A DNA stretch of 64,000 bases from Streptomyces sp. NBC_00273 (GCF_036178145.1 NZ_CP108067.1:4836001-4900000); one strand, 5' to 3'; shown: positions 1-8,876, numbered from the stretch's first letter. Numbers and translations: made by a program. Notes: a model not told the origin generated them from the sequence alone.

Positions 1-897
1 CTGCGCGCCTTCCTGCTGACCCTCGCCGTCGTCGACGACCTCTTCGCGATCGTCATCATCGCGGTGTTCTTCACCAGCGACATCAACTTCCTGGCCCTCG
101 GTGGCGCCGTCGTGGGCCTCGCCCTGTTCTGGTTCCTGCTGCGCCGAGATGTCCGCGGCTGGTACGTCTACGTCCCGCTCGCCCTGGTCATCTGGGGCCT
201 GATGTACAACAGCGGGGTCCACGCCACCATCGCCGGTGTCGCCATGGGCCTGATGCTGCGCTGCCACCGCAAGGAGGGCGAGGAGCAGTCCCCCGGCGAG
301 CACATCGAGCACCTCGTACGGCCCATCTCGGCCGGGCTCGCCGTACCGCTCTTCGCGCTCTTCTCGGCCGGAGTCTCGCTCTCCGACGAAGCCATCGCCC
401 AGGTCTTCACCCGGCCGGAGACCCTCGGCGTCGTCCTCGGCCTGGTCGTCGGCAAGGCCGTCGGCATCTTCGGCGGCACCTGGCTGGCCGCGCGCTTCAC
501 CAAGGCGGAGCTGAACGAGGACCTCGCCTGGCCGGATGTGTTCGCCGTCGCCTCGCTCGCCGGCATCGGATTCACGGTCTCGCTGCTGATCGGCGAACTC
601 GCCTTCACCGACGACCGGACCCTCATGTACGAGATCAAGGCCGCGGTCCTGATCGGTTCCCTCATCGCTGCGATCGTCGCCTGTGTCCTGCTCAAGCTCC
701 GCGACCGCAAGTACAGGGCGCTCACCGAGGCCGAGGAGCGCGACGAGGACCTCGACGGCATCCCGGACATCTACGAGGAGCACAATCCCGCGTACCACCT
801 GCGGATGGCGGAGATCTACGACGAGAAGGCCGCGGAGCACCGCCGCAAGGCCGAAGCGGCGGCCGCGTCCAGCATCGAGGGCGACGGTCCGGCATGA
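1..897 (+). CDS. nhaA: Na+/H+ antiporter NhaA (5' truncated by window edge)
   Basis: Integral membrane sodium/proton antiporter of the NhaA family, which exports Na+ in exchange for protons for pH and salt homeostasis. The reading frame is open from base 1, and the first visible residues include VVDDLFAIVIIA, the conserved NhaA segment holding the Asp pair used for ion translocation. At least six hydrophobic segments follow, including the late SLAGIGFTVSLLIGELAF helix. The roughly 60-residue C-terminal tail is charged (DRKYRALTEAEERDEDLDG onward) and cytoplasmic in character, longer than in E. coli. The gene begins upstream of the window. An internal GTG at 64 is not a credible start. Confidence 0.95.
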   Translation: MRAFLLTLAVVDDLFAIVIIAVFFTSDINFLALGGAVVGLALFWFLLRRDVRGWYVYVPLALVIWGLMYNSGVHATIAGVAMGLMLRCHRKEGEEQSPGEHIEHLVRPISAGLAVPLFALFSAGVSLSDEAIAQVFTRPETLGVVLGLVVGKAVGIFGGTWLAARFTKAELNEDLAWPDVFAVASLAGIGFTVSLLIGELAFTDDRTLMYEIKAAVLIGSLIAAIVACVLLKLRDRKYRALTEAEERDEDLDGIPDIYEEHNPAYHLRMAEIYDEKAAEHRRKAEAAAASSIEGDGPA

Positions 898-957
898 TCT
901 GACTGGGACCGGCGGCGCAGGACAGCCGCCGGCAGCTGACGACAGAGGGAGAGAGCG

Positions 958-1416
958 ATGAGCGCAGTGGACCAAGGGGCGCAAGGAGTCGAGCGCACGC
1001 TCGGCCAGCTGGTCGCCTCGGCCACCGCCGAGATGTCCGCCCTGGTGCACGACGAGATCGCCCTCGCCAAGGTGGAGATCAAGCAGGACGTCAGGCGCGC
1101 GGGCATCGGCAGCGGTGCCGCGATCGTCGCCGGGGTGCTCGTGCTCGCCTCCGTACCGATGCTGAGCTTCGCCCTGGCTTACTGGATTCACACCTCCGGG
1201 CTCGGGCTCCCGTGGTGCTTCCTCATCGTCGCCGGGGTGTTCTGGCTGCTCGCGGGCGTGGTCGGGCTGCTCGCCTACGGCAAGTTCAAGAAGGTGAAGC
1301 CGCCGGTGAAGACCATCGAGGCCGTCAAGCAGACCGCCGCGCTGGTCGGGACCGTCAAGCCGCACCCGCGGCCGGTAAGTGACAAGGCTGTGGGTGTGGC
1401 ACGCTCGTCCTCATGA
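958..1416 (+). CDS. phage-holin-family small membrane protein (putative Actinobacterial Holin-X/superfamily III)
   Basis: A 152-residue membrane protein. It has an amphipathic N-terminal region (residues 8-50, with the motif VHDEIALAKVEIKQD), two strong transmembrane helices (about 52-77 and 84-105) and a basic C-terminal tail. This layout matches the actinobacterial 'putative phage holin' family (PF07332), chromosomal proteins with no demonstrated lysis role; the family name does not imply a prophage. The ATG is preceded by GGGAGAGAG. Its stop codon overlaps the next start by 4 bp (ATGA at 1413), so it is probably co-translated with the hydrolase. Cellular function is unknown. Confidence 0.85.
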   Translation: MSAVDQGAQGVERTLGQLVASATAEMSALVHDEIALAKVEIKQDVRRAGIGSGAAIVAGVLVLASVPMLSFALAYWIHTSGLGLPWCFLIVAGVFWLLAGVVGLLAYGKFKKVKPPVKTIEAVKQTAALVGTVKPHPRPVSDKAVGVARSSS

Positions 1417-2372
1417 CAGCGCCCACGCCGGACTCCAGCGTTCCTCCCACAGCTGCCACGGCGGTACGGCTCGACCTCCCCGGCGGGCGGGCGGTGACGC
1501 ACCGGGACGTCGCCGCGAACGGCGCCCGCTTCCACGTCGCCGAGCTCGGTGACGGGCCGCTGGTGCTGCTGCTCCACGGCTTCCCGCAGTTCTGGTGGAC
1601 CTGGCGGCACCAGATGGCCGCGCTCGCCGACGCCGGGTACCGGGCGGTCGCGATGGACCTGCGCGGGGTCGGCGGCAGCGACCGCACCCCGCGCGGATAC
1701 GACCCCGCCAACCTGGCGCTCGACATCACCGGAGTCGTACGGTCCCTCGGCGAGCCGGACGCCGCGCTCGTCGGGCACGACCTGGGCGGGTACCTCGCCT
1801 GGACGGCAGCCGTGATGCGGCCCAAGCTGGTGCGCCGACTCGTGGTCTCCTCCATGCCGCATCCGCGCCGCTGGCGCTCCGCGATGCTGTCGGACTTCGG
1901 TCAGACCCGGGCGAGTTCACACATCTGGGGCTTCCAGCGGCCGTTCGTTCCCGAGCGGCAGCTCGTCGCCGACGGCGGGGCACTCGTGGGGGAGCTGATC
2001 CGGGACTGGTCGGGGCCGCGGCCGCCCGAGGACGAGGATCTGGCCGTGTACCGGCGGGCCATGTGCATCCCGTCCACCGCGCACTGCTCGATCGAGCCGT
2101 ACCGCTGGATGATGCGGTCGATGGCGCGGCCCGACGGAATCCAGTTCAACCGGCGGATGAAGCGTCCGGTGCGGGTGCCGACGCTGCACCTGCACGGCTC
2201 GCTCGACCCGGTGATGCGTACGCGCAGCGCGGCCGGTTCCGGTGAGTACGTCGAAGCCCCGTACCGCTGGCGGCTGTTCGACGGGCTCGGACACTTCCCG
2301 CACGAGGAGGACCCGGTCGCCTTCTCGTCCGAGCTGGTGAACTGGCTCAAGGACCCCGAGCCGGACCGCTGA
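1413..2372 (+). CDS. alpha/beta hydrolase, epoxide-hydrolase-like
   Basis: A 319-residue alpha/beta-hydrolase-fold enzyme. The oxyanion-hole motif HGFPQFWWTW lies at about residues 54-63. The nucleophile elbow reads GHDLGG with Asp (D123) rather than Ser as nucleophile, which is typical of epoxide hydrolases and haloalkane dehalogenases. The C-terminal GHFPHEED supplies the catalytic His. It hydrolyses an unknown, probably hydrophobic substrate in the cytoplasm. The start overlaps the holin-like gene by 4 bp. Substrate specificity cannot be read from the sequence. Confidence 0.9.
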   Translation: MTAPTPDSSVPPTAATAVRLDLPGGRAVTHRDVAANGARFHVAELGDGPLVLLLHGFPQFWWTWRHQMAALADAGYRAVAMDLRGVGGSDRTPRGYDPANLALDITGVVRSLGEPDAALVGHDLGGYLAWTAAVMRPKLVRRLVVSSMPHPRRWRSAMLSDFGQTRASSHIWGFQRPFVPERQLVADGGALVGELIRDWSGPRPPEDEDLAVYRRAMCIPSTAHCSIEPYRWMMRSMARPDGIQFNRRMKRPVRVPTLHLHGSLDPVMRTRSAAGSGEYVEAPYRWRLFDGLGHFPHEEDPVAFSSELVNWLKDPEPDR

Positions 2373-2433
2373 CGGGACGCCAGGCCCTTCCGCCGCCGTA
2401 CGGGCTGCGGAACGGGCCGCGGCCCCGGCGACC

Positions 2434-2524
2434 GTCCCCTGACGGGACGGGAGTTCGATCGTGCGCTTGTCTTACGAGCATTCAATTGCCTGGCGCATAG
2501 GCCAATTGGCCGCCCCTGACGGGG
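2434..2524. other. intergenic stretch with small hairpins between hydrolase and protease genes
   Basis: The 2373-2753 gap carries a small stem GTCCC/GGGAC (2434-2448), an interrupted CAATTG...CAATTG dyad (2483-2508) and CCCC-TGAC-GGGG (2513-2524). The first could help end the hydrolase transcript, but no T-tract follows. The rest of the gap may hold the short ORF at 2559-2732; otherwise nothing recognisable is present. Confidence 0.3.
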
Positions 2525-2558
2525 TTACGGACCTTGGGCCACGGGCAGAGCTCGGAGT

Positions 2559-2732
2559 ATGAGCTGGACGCACGACTACGGTGACACCGCGCACGAACGC
2601 CGCTCGGCAGCTACGCCGGGCACCCACGAGAGGGCCGGCCGACACGGCCACGACCCCCGCCTCGGGATTCCGCTCATCCTGCGCCGACGGGCCCGCTGGG
2701 TCTCCGCGCGCCTGCGCCATCCACGGACGTAG
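2559..2732 (+). CDS. small basic hypothetical protein (57 aa), tentative
   Basis: A 57-codon ATG-initiated frame starting MSWTHDYGDTAHE, rich in Arg and His and ending with RARWVSARLRHPRT. There is no obvious Shine-Dalgarno at normal spacing (a GGAG lies only 1 nt from the ATG), so translation is uncertain. It lies in the gap between the hydrolase and the convergent protease gene. No family is recognised. It is listed because codon use resembles coding sequence for part of its length. Confidence 0.3.
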   Translation: MSWTHDYGDTAHERRSAATPGTHERAGRHGHDPRLGIPLILRRRARWVSARLRHPRT

Positions 2733-2753
2733 GGACCCGGCGGGAGCGGCGCC

Positions 2754-3965
2754 TCAGAGCGCGCAGCCCTGGCTGTCGACGCGGCGCACGGCGTCCTTGC
2801 CGACCCGGATGTCGTCGCGGATCTCGTCCGCCGTCAGCACGTAACCGGTGTTGGGGTCGTCGAGGGACTTCGCGAAGACGACTCCGTACACCCTGCCTTC
2901 GGGCGTCAGCAGCGGTCCGCCGGAGTTGCCCTGGCGGACCGTCGCGAACAGCGAGTAGACGTCCCGTCGGACCGTACCCCGGTGGTAGATGTCCGGGCCG
3001 TTGGCGTTGATCCGCCCCCGGACTCGGGCCGATCGGACGTCGTACCCGCCGTTCTCCGGGAAGCCTGCGACGATCGCGTCGTTGCCGCTCGCCGCGTCCT
3101 TCTCGGAGAACTCCAGGACCGGGGCCTTCAGCTTCGGCACGTCGAGGACGGCAATGTCGCGCGCCCAGTCGTAGAGCACGACCTTGGCGTCGTACAGCCT
3201 GCCCTCGCCGCCGATCTGGACGGTCGGCTCGCTGACCCCGCCGACGACGTGCGCGTTGGTCATCACCTTGCCGGGTGCGAAGACGAAGCCCGTGCCCTCC
3301 AGCACCTTGCTACAGCTGGGGGCGGTACCGACGACCTTCACGATCGAGCGCTTCGCCACCTCGGCGACGGGGCTGCTGACGAGCGTCGGGTCGGGCGCCT
3401 GCACCTCGGTGATGGGCTCGTTGGAGAACGGGCTGAACACCTGGGGGAAGCCGTTGCGCGCGAGGGTGGAGCTGAAGTCCGAGAACCAGGTGTTCGCCTG
3501 GTCGGGCAGCACCCGTGACACGCCGAGCAGGACCTTGGAGTTACGGACCTCCTTGCCCACGCTGGGCAGCGCCGTCTGGGCCACCAGCAGCCCGATCAAC
3601 CACGCCACGAGCAGCATCGCCACCACGTTGACCAGGGCACCGCCGGTCGCGTCGAGCGCGCGCGCCGGCGACCAGGTGATCTTGCGGCGGAGTCTGCTCC
3701 CGAGATGGGTGGTCAGGGCCTGGCCGATCGAGGCGCAGATGATGATCACGACCACGGAGATCACGACGACCGTGGTGGATACCTTGGTGCCGTTGTCCGT
3801 CACCCGGTCCCAGACCAGCGGGAGCAGGGACACGGCGACGAGGCCACCGCCGAGGAAGCCGATCACCGACATGATGCCGACGACGAACCCCTGGCGGTAG
3901 CCGATGATCGCGAACCATACGGCGGCGAGCAGCAACAGGATGTCCAGCACGTTCACGTGGGCCAC
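2754..3965 (-). CDS. MarP-like membrane-bound serine protease (CvpA domain + trypsin-like domain)
   Basis: A 403-residue protein. An N-terminal CvpA/colicin-V-production-type membrane domain (about 1-165, four hydrophobic helices) is fused to an extracytoplasmic trypsin-like protease. The triad is visible: H239 in TNAHVV, D270 in ARDIAVLD, S348 in GNSGGPLL. The M. tuberculosis homologue MarP protects against acid and oxidative stress by processing a peptidoglycan hydrolase; the Streptomyces role is inferred. Two Cys residues flank the protease domain (PSCSKV and the C-terminal QGCAL), consistent with a disulphide. The GTG start is 4 nt beyond the stop of the NUDIX gene, so the two form an operon. 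Confidence 0.92.
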   Translation of the reverse strand: MAHVNVLDILLLLAAVWFAIIGYRQGFVVGIMSVIGFLGGGLVAVSLLPLVWDRVTDNGTKVSTTVVVISVVVIIICASIGQALTTHLGSRLRRKITWSPARALDATGGALVNVVAMLLVAWLIGLLVAQTALPSVGKEVRNSKVLLGVSRVLPDQANTWFSDFSSTLARNGFPQVFSPFSNEPITEVQAPDPTLVSSPVAEVAKRSIVKVVGTAPSCSKVLEGTGFVFAPGKVMTNAHVVGGVSEPTVQIGGEGRLYDAKVVLYDWARDIAVLDVPKLKAPVLEFSEKDAASGNDAIVAGFPENGGYDVRSARVRGRINANGPDIYHRGTVRRDVYSLFATVRQGNSGGPLLTPEGRVYGVVFAKSLDDPNTGYVLTADEIRDDIRVGKDAVRRVDSQGCAL

Positions 3966-3969
3966 CGTC

Positions 3970-4692
3970 TCATGCGCGCCAGTCGAGCGGGACCTGTCGT
4001 GAGCGGTCCCACGGACGCTCCCAGCCCGCGAAGTGAAGGATGCGGTCGATCACTCCGGCGGTGAAACCCCAGACCAGAGCCGATTCGACGGTGAATCCCG
4101 GTCCCAGGTGGCCGCTCGGATGAACGGTCGTGACCCGGTGTTCGGGGTTCGTGAGATCGGCCACGGGAACCGTGAAGACCCGCGCCGTCTCGGCGAGGTC
4201 CACGGCTCCGACCGGGCTGGGATCGCGCCACCAACCGAGGACCGGGGTCACGACGAACTTGCTGACCGGAATGTAGAGGCGGGGCAGCACGCCGAAGATC
4301 TGCACGCCGGAAGGATCCAGTCCGGTTTCTTCTTCGGCCTCGCGCAGCGCGGCGAGCAGCGGGCCGGTGGTGTGCGGATCGCCGTCCTCGGGGTCCAGCG
4401 CGCCGCCGGGGAAGGACGGCTGGCCCGCGTGCGAGCGCAGGGTGCCGGCACGCTCCATGAGGAGCAGCTCGGGGCCGCGGGCACCTTCCCCGAAGAGGAC
4501 GAGCACGGCGGACTGCCGCCCGCGGCCGTCCTCGGGCGGCAGGAAGCGGCTCAACTGCCCCGGCTGGACGGACCGGGCCGCCTCGACGACGGGGTCGAGC
4601 CACTCGGGCAGGCCGTCGGTGGTGACGGCCGGGCCGTCGCCAGGGCGGGCTCCCACCTTGGTTCCGGTCTCGTCCGGTGTACCGCGCGTCAT
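3970..4692 (-). CDS. NUDIX hydrolase, CoA pyrophosphatase (NudL)-like
   Basis: A 240-residue NUDIX enzyme. The LRSHAGQPSFPGGALDPED segment followed by ALREAEEETGLD gives a NUDIX box with the extended 5' motif typical of the NudL/CoA pyrophosphatase subgroup (Mg2+-dependent cleavage of CoA to 4'-phosphopantetheine and 3',5'-ADP). An upstream start at 4737 is possible, but the ATG at 4692 (MTRGTPDETG) is preceded by a GGGG tract and fits homolog length better. The gene lies between nth and the MarP-like gene on the same strand. Substrate is inferred from the motif only. Confidence 0.85.
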   Translation of the reverse strand: MTRGTPDETGTKVGARPGDGPAVTTDGLPEWLDPVVEAARSVQPGQLSRFLPPEDGRGRQSAVLVLFGEGARGPELLLMERAGTLRSHAGQPSFPGGALDPEDGDPHTTGPLLAALREAEEETGLDPSGVQIFGVLPRLYIPVSKFVVTPVLGWWRDPSPVGAVDLAETARVFTVPVADLTNPEHRVTTVHPSGHLGPGFTVESALVWGFTAGVIDRILHFAGWERPWDRSRQVPLDWRA

Positions 4693-4901
4693 AGGCACCC
4701 CTGTCCGCGTTGTCCTGTCCAGCACCATCTCCCACACCGCAAACGCAGTCCGGGTACCGATTCGTTCCTAAGTCCCCAAGTCCGCAGGCTTTCACGCCCC
4801 CGCACCCCTGCGCCGCGTCCCCGTTCGCCCCCGTCCGTCCCTGTCCGTCCCCCGTCCGCCTTCTCCCCGCTGCCCGCTGCCCGCTGCCCGCAGAGCACCC
4901 G

Positions 4902-5837
4902 TTACGGCGCCGCCACGGCCCCGCCCAGCGGCGGGGCCGGCAGGCCCGGGTAGTCCGGGGGCGGGGTCAGCCGCTGGCCCGGCTGACCGCCCTTCTCGTA
5001 CTTGAGGAGCTTCTTCGCCTTCTCCGGGTCCGTCTCGCCCTCCCCGTACGCCGGGCAGAGCGGGGCGATCGGGCAGGCCCCGCAGGCGGGCTTGCGCGAG
5101 TGGCAGATCCGGCGGCCGTGGAAGACGACCCGGTGCGAGAGCATCGTCCACTCGCTCTTCGGGAAGATCGCGCAGATCTCCGCCTCGACCTTCTCCGGGT
5201 CCTCCTGCTCGGTCAGCTTCCAGCGGCGCACCAGTCGACCGAAATGGGTGTCCACCGTGATCCCCGGCACACCGAACGCATTGCCGAGGACCACGTTGGC
5301 GGTCTTTCGGCCCACTCCGGGCAGCTTCACCAGGTCCTCGATCCGGCCGGGCACCTCCCCGCCGAAGTCGTCCCGCAGGGCCTGCGACAGACCGAGCAGC
5401 GACCTCGACTTGGCCCGGAAGAACCCGGTCGGCCGGATCAGCTCCTCCAGATCCTCGGGAGCGGCCGCGGCCATGTCCTCGGGGGTCGGGTAGGCCGCGA
5501 AGAGGGCCGGGGTCGTCTGGTTCACCCGCAGGTCGGTGGTCTGGGCGGACAGCACCGTCGCGACGAGCAGCTCGAAGGGATTGCGGAAGTCGAGCTCCGG
5601 ATGGGCGTACGGATAGATCTCGGCCAGCTCGCGGTTGATGCGCCGCGCCCTGCGCACCATGGCCAGGTGCGATTCTTGCTTGGCCGACTTCGGTTTCTTG
5701 GCCGAAACTTTGCCCTGAGGGGTGGCCGCAGCCCTCCCGGACGTCTTCACTGGGACATGTTCGCCCACGGCAGAATTTGGGGGCTCCGTCACTCCGGCGG
5801 ACCCCTTGGCCTGTGCTCTCACCGGCTTATTGGACAC
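4902..5837 (-). CDS. nth: endonuclease III (DNA glycosylase/AP lyase)
   Basis: Base-excision-repair glycosylase/AP lyase for oxidised pyrimidines. The helix-hairpin-helix [10 protein letters not shown] carries the catalytic Lys (K178), and VDTHFGRL carries the catalytic Asp (D196). The [4Fe-4S] loop C-x6-C-x2-C-x5-C is intact ([17 protein letters not shown]). At 311 aa it is about 100 residues longer than E. coli Nth because of a basic, disordered N-terminal extension (residues 1-58); an alternative start at MVRRARRI would remove this. A Pro-rich C-terminal tail ends in GGAVAAP. Divergent from crp. Confidence 0.95.
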   Translation of the reverse strand: MSNKPVRAQAKGSAGVTEPPNSAVGEHVPVKTSGRAAATPQGKVSAKKPKSAKQESHLAMVRRARRINRELAEIYPYAHPELDFRNPFELLVATVLSAQTTDLRVNQTTPALFAAYPTPEDMAAAAPEDLEELIRPTGFFRAKSRSLLGLSQALRDDFGGEVPGRIEDLVKLPGVGRKTANVVLGNAFGVPGITVDTHFGRLVRRWKLTEQEDPEKVEAEICAIFPKSEWTMLSHRVVFHGRRICHSRKPACGACPIAPLCPAYGEGETDPEKAKKLLKYEKGGQPGQRLTPPPDYPGLPAPPLGGAVAAP

Positions 5838-6019
5838 CCGGCCAGCCTAAGGCCGGCCGCTGACACCCGCCCGGACCTCAGGTAACACCACTCCGATTGG
5901 CTCCTCGCCGCACAGCACGCCCGTCCGTCCGGCATCCTTGTGATTGATCGCACTGTTTGAGCCGTCCGGCAAAATGGGGAGCACGGTCCCCTGAGCTGGT
6001 CGACATAGGAGAGAGACTC

Positions 6020-6694
6020 GTGGACGACGTTCTGCGGCGCGCCCCGCTCTTCGCGGCGCTCGATGACGAGCAGGCCGCGGAGCTCCGCGCCTCCATGGGC
6101 GAGGTGACCCTCGCACGCGGTGACGCCCTGTTCCACGAGGGCGACCCCGGCGACCGGCTGTATGTCGTGACCGAGGGCAAGGTGAAGCTCCACCGCACCT
6201 CCCCCGACGGCCGCGAGAACATGCTGGCCGTCCTCGGCCCCGGCGAGCTGATCGGCGAGCTGTCGCTCTTCGATCCGGGCCCGCGCACCGCCACCGCCAC
6301 CGCGCTGACCGAGGTCAAGCTCCTCGGCCTCGGCCACGGTGACCTCCAGCCCTGGCTCAACGCCCGGCCCGAGGTCGCGACCGCGCTGCTGCGCGCCGTC
6401 GCCCGCCGCCTGCGCAAGACCAACGACCAGATGTCCGACCTGGTCTTCTCCGACGTTCCCGGCCGTGTGGCGCGGGCGCTCCTCGACCTGTCGCGCCGCT
6501 TCGGCGTGCAGTCGGAGGAGGGCATCCACGTGGTGCACGACCTCACGCAGGAGGAGCTCGCCCAGCTCGTCGGCGCCTCGCGCGAGACCGTGAACAAGGC
6601 CCTGGCCGACTTCGCGGGCCGCGGCTGGCTGCGCCTGGAGGCCCGTGCGGTCATCCTGCTGGACGTGGAGCGCCTCGCGAAGCGCTCCCGCTGA
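6020..6694 (+). CDS. crp: Crp/Fnr-family cAMP receptor protein
   Basis: A 224-residue CRP-type regulator. An N-terminal cyclic-nucleotide-binding beta-roll (about 20-115, with GELIGELSLFDPGPRTATATA as the phosphate-binding cassette) is followed by a dimerisation helix and a winged helix with the HTH EELAQLVGASRETVNKALADF. In S. coelicolor Crp controls germination, development and antibiotic synthesis; orthology here is inferred from synteny next to nth. The GTG at 6020 is chosen because AGGAG lies 8 nt upstream. Longer in-frame starts from 5957 lack this and would extend past the conserved N-terminus. Confidence 0.95.
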   Translation: MDDVLRRAPLFAALDDEQAAELRASMGEVTLARGDALFHEGDPGDRLYVVTEGKVKLHRTSPDGRENMLAVLGPGELIGELSLFDPGPRTATATALTEVKLLGLGHGDLQPWLNARPEVATALLRAVARRLRKTNDQMSDLVFSDVPGRVARALLDLSRRFGVQSEEGIHVVHDLTQEELAQLVGASRETVNKALADFAGRGWLRLEARAVILLDVERLAKRSR

Positions 6695-6711
6695 CGCCGG
6701 CCACGGCCGTT

Positions 6712-6748
6712 CGAAGGGGTCCTGCCCGACCGGGCACGGGCCCCTTCG
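6712..6748 (+). terminator. stem-loop downstream of crp
   Basis: CGAAGGGG pairs with CCCCTTCG at the base, and TGCCCG with CGGGCA above a one-nucleotide bulge. It lies 18 nt after the crp stop codon with no long T-tract, as is usual for Streptomyces hairpin terminators. Confidence 0.6.
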
Positions 6749-6768
6749 CGCTTCCCGGACCCTGCAGC

Positions 6769-6842
6769 GCCTGCGGAACGGTCCGGGCCTGCGGAGCGCT
6801 CCGGAGGCCTGCCGAGCGGTCCGCAGGCCTCCGAGCGGTCCG
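6769..6842. repeat. four degenerate ~18-bp tandem units between crp and the next gene
   Basis: Four imperfect copies of a unit resembling GGCCTGCGGAGCGGTCCG start at about 6769, 6786, 6804 and 6824. Each pairs internally (CGGA...TCCG), so RNA from the array could fold into alternative hairpins. It lies between the crp terminator and the nucleotidyltransferase start. Confidence 0.6.
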
Positions 6843-6899
6843 GCCGACGCACGGCGTTCGGTCCGCCGCCCCGGGCGGGCAGCCAGGCACAGTGGAGCC

Positions 6900-7706
6900 A
6901 TGGAGCACAGGGGACTGGACGCGTACGGGTACTTCGAGCGAGAGGGGTCCCTCGGTCGGGTGCAGGGCGAGTTCAAGGGCCTCGTTGCGGCCGCGCGGAC
7001 CCGGACCGGCGAGGCGTACGGCCGACGGCTGCACAGCGCGTACCTCTACGGGTCAGTGCCGCGCGGGACGGCCCGGCCCGGGCGGTCGGACCTGGACCTG
7101 CTGCTCGTACTGCACCACGAGCCCTCCGAGGAGGACCGCGACACCGCCGAGGTGCTCGCCCGCGGGCTCGACGAGGACTTCCCGGAGGTCGACGGGGTCG
7201 GCATCCTGCTCCAGGACAAGGTCGCCGTGCTGAGCGAGGCGGAACGATTCGACCTGGGCTGGTTCCTCGCCTGCCTGTGCACCCCGCTGCTCGGCGCGGA
7301 CCTGGCCGAGCACCTGCCGCGCTACCGGCCGGACAGCCTGCTCGCCCGCGAGACCAACGGCGACCTGGCCGACCTGCTGCCCGCATGGCGGACGCGGGTG
7401 CGGGAGGCATCGACCCCGCAGGAGTACCGGAAGCTGAGCCGCCTCTTCTCCCGACACCTGGTGCGCACCGCCTTCACGCTGGTCATGCCGCGGTGGGGCG
7501 GCTGGACCAGCGACCTCGGCGAGTCCGCGGAGATCTTCGGCATGTACTACCCGCAGCGCGCGGCACAGGTGGAGGCCGCGGCCGCCGTCGCACTGGATCC
7601 CGTAGCGGACCCGGAGGTGCTGCGCGGTTACGTCGAGGACCTCGGGCCGTGGCTGGCGGACGAGTACACGGCCCGGCACGGGACGAAGACGCCGCGCCGG
7701 GGCTGA
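6900..7706 (+). CDS. nucleotidyltransferase-domain protein
   Basis: A 268-residue protein with an N-terminal pol-beta-type nucleotidyltransferase (MNT) motif: GSVPRGTARPGRSDLDLLLV at about 50-69, the GS...D-x-D metal-binding signature. A helical C-terminal region (about 150-260) resembles the substrate-binding parts of aminoglycoside-adenylyltransferase-like proteins but lacks identifiable substrate residues. The ATG at 6900 follows GGAG closely, and a CACAGT hexamer 6 nt upstream could be a -10 for a leaderless message. Substrate unknown; no antitoxin-like HEPN partner is adjacent. Confidence 0.75.
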   Translation: MEHRGLDAYGYFEREGSLGRVQGEFKGLVAAARTRTGEAYGRRLHSAYLYGSVPRGTARPGRSDLDLLLVLHHEPSEEDRDTAEVLARGLDEDFPEVDGVGILLQDKVAVLSEAERFDLGWFLACLCTPLLGADLAEHLPRYRPDSLLARETNGDLADLLPAWRTRVREASTPQEYRKLSRLFSRHLVRTAFTLVMPRWGGWTSDLGESAEIFGMYYPQRAAQVEAAAAVALDPVADPEVLRGYVEDLGPWLADEYTARHGTKTPRRG

Positions 7707-7734
7707 GCGCCGCGGGCGCCGGCCCCGGGCCGGC

Positions 7735-8034
7735 TCAGGCCTTCTCGGCCGCGGCGAGGGCGTCGACGGCCAGCTTGGCCTCCGCCAGGCCCGCGCCGGT
7801 GATCCGCCGGTACTCCTTGATCGCCGAAATGTGCCGGTCGGCCCTCAGATGGGCCCGTACCTCGTCCATCCCGGCCGGCTCCGGTTCCTCGATGCCGAAG
7901 TGGTCCAGCACCAGGGCCAGGCGGCGCTCCATGCGGTCGGCCTTGTTCTGCAGGCTCTGCACCCGCAGCGTCACCGTCGAAGTGATCCATCCGGCCGTCG
8001 CGACCAACACGACCAGCAAGAACACGGTGTTCAT
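7735..8034 (-). CDS. membrane-anchored ribosomal L7/L12 C-terminal-domain-like protein
   Basis: A 99-residue protein. One N-terminal transmembrane helix (about 3-22) leads into a coiled segment (VQSLQNKADRMERRLALVLDHF), then a C-terminal region (about 66-95) with IKEYRRITGAGLAEAKLAVDAL. That region resembles the L7/L12 C-terminal fold motif (x-K-x-R-x-x-T-G-x-L-x-E-A-K). This fold without the ribosomal stalk domain recurs in actinobacteria; its role is unknown, possibly protein interaction at the membrane. The start overlaps the stop of the upstream metallo-hydrolase by 4 bp. Confidence 0.8.
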   Translation of the reverse strand: MNTVFLLVVLVATAGWITSTVTLRVQSLQNKADRMERRLALVLDHFGIEEPEPAGMDEVRAHLRADRHISAIKEYRRITGAGLAEAKLAVDALAAAEKA

Positions 8035-8876
8035 TCAGGCCCTCCCGGGATCAGTCCGTGATCTTGAAGGTACTCCAGCTGCGCCCGGACGGACCACTCC
8101 GCGGCCGGCCACAGGGAGCGGTCCACGTCCGCGTAGACCTGGGCGACGACCGCCTCCGGAGTCAGGCAGCCGTTCTCGACGGCGGTCTCGACCTGGGCGA
8201 GCCGGTGCGCGCGGTGGGCCAGGTAGAACTCGACTGCGCCCTGCGCGTCCTCCAGGACCGGCCCGTGGCCCGGCAGGACCGTGTGCACCCCGTCGTCCAC
8301 GGTCAGCGAGCGCAGGCGGCGCAGGGAGTCCAAGTAGTCGCCGAGACGACCGTCGGGGTGGGCGACGACGGTGGTGCCGCGACCCAGGATGGTGTCGCCG
8401 GTCAGCACGGCCCGGTCGGCGGGCAGGTGGAAACAGAGCGAGTCGCTGGTGTGGCCGGGGGTCGGCACCACGCGCAGCTCCAGCCCGCCGGTCCGGATCA
8501 CGTCCCCCGCGGCCAGGCCCTCGTCGCCGAGGCGCAGCGCCGGGTCCAGGGCGCGGACGTTCGTACGGGTGAGCTCGGCGAAGCGGCCCGCGCCCTCGGC
8601 GTGGTCCGGGTGGCCGTGGGTGAGCAGGGTGAGGGCGATCCGCTTGCCCGCCTGTTCGGCGGTGGCGATGACCGCCCGCAGGTGTACGTCGTCCAGCGGG
8701 CCGGGATCGATCACGACGGCGAGGTCGGATCCGGGCTCGGACACCAGCCAGGTGTTGGTGCCGTCGAGGGTCATCGCGGAGGCGTTGGGAGCCAGGACGT
8801 TCACCGCGCGGACGGTCGCCGGCCCGGAGGTGACGACTCCGCGGGGCTGTCCGGGCAGTGCGGCGGCGTCGGTCAT
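8031..8876 (-). CDS. metallo-beta-lactamase-fold hydrolase
   Basis: A 281-residue MBL-fold enzyme. The metal ligands are visible as THGHPDHAEG (HxHxDH), PGHTSDSL and GDTILG, with LPGHGP near the C-terminus. This order matches the LACTB2/glyoxalase-II-like subgroup of single-domain hydrolases, which act on thioesters or RNA; the substrate is not determinable here. A C-terminal winged-helix-like tail (VENGCLTPEAVVAQVYADVDRSLWP) is typical of the LACTB2-like group. It overlaps the preceding NUDIX gene and the following L7/L12-like gene by 4 bp each. Confidence 0.9.
   Translation of the reverse strand: MTDAAALPGQPRGVVTSGPATVRAVNVLAPNASAMTLDGTNTWLVSEPGSDLAVVIDPGPLDDVHLRAVIATAEQAGKRIALTLLTHGHPDHAEGAGRFAELTRTNVRALDPALRLGDEGLAAGDVIRTGGLELRVVPTPGHTSDSLCFHLPADRAVLTGDTILGRGTTVVAHPDGRLGDYLDSLRRLRSLTVDDGVHTVLPGHGPVLEDAQGAVEFYLAHRAHRLAQVETAVENGCLTPEAVVAQVYADVDRSLWPAAEWSVRAQLEYLQDHGLIPGGPE

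Noticed and set aside
958..1416. Phage holin name suggesting a prophage
   Set aside because: No integrase, capsid, terminase or attachment repeats are near. The family is a common chromosomal membrane protein in actinobacteria.
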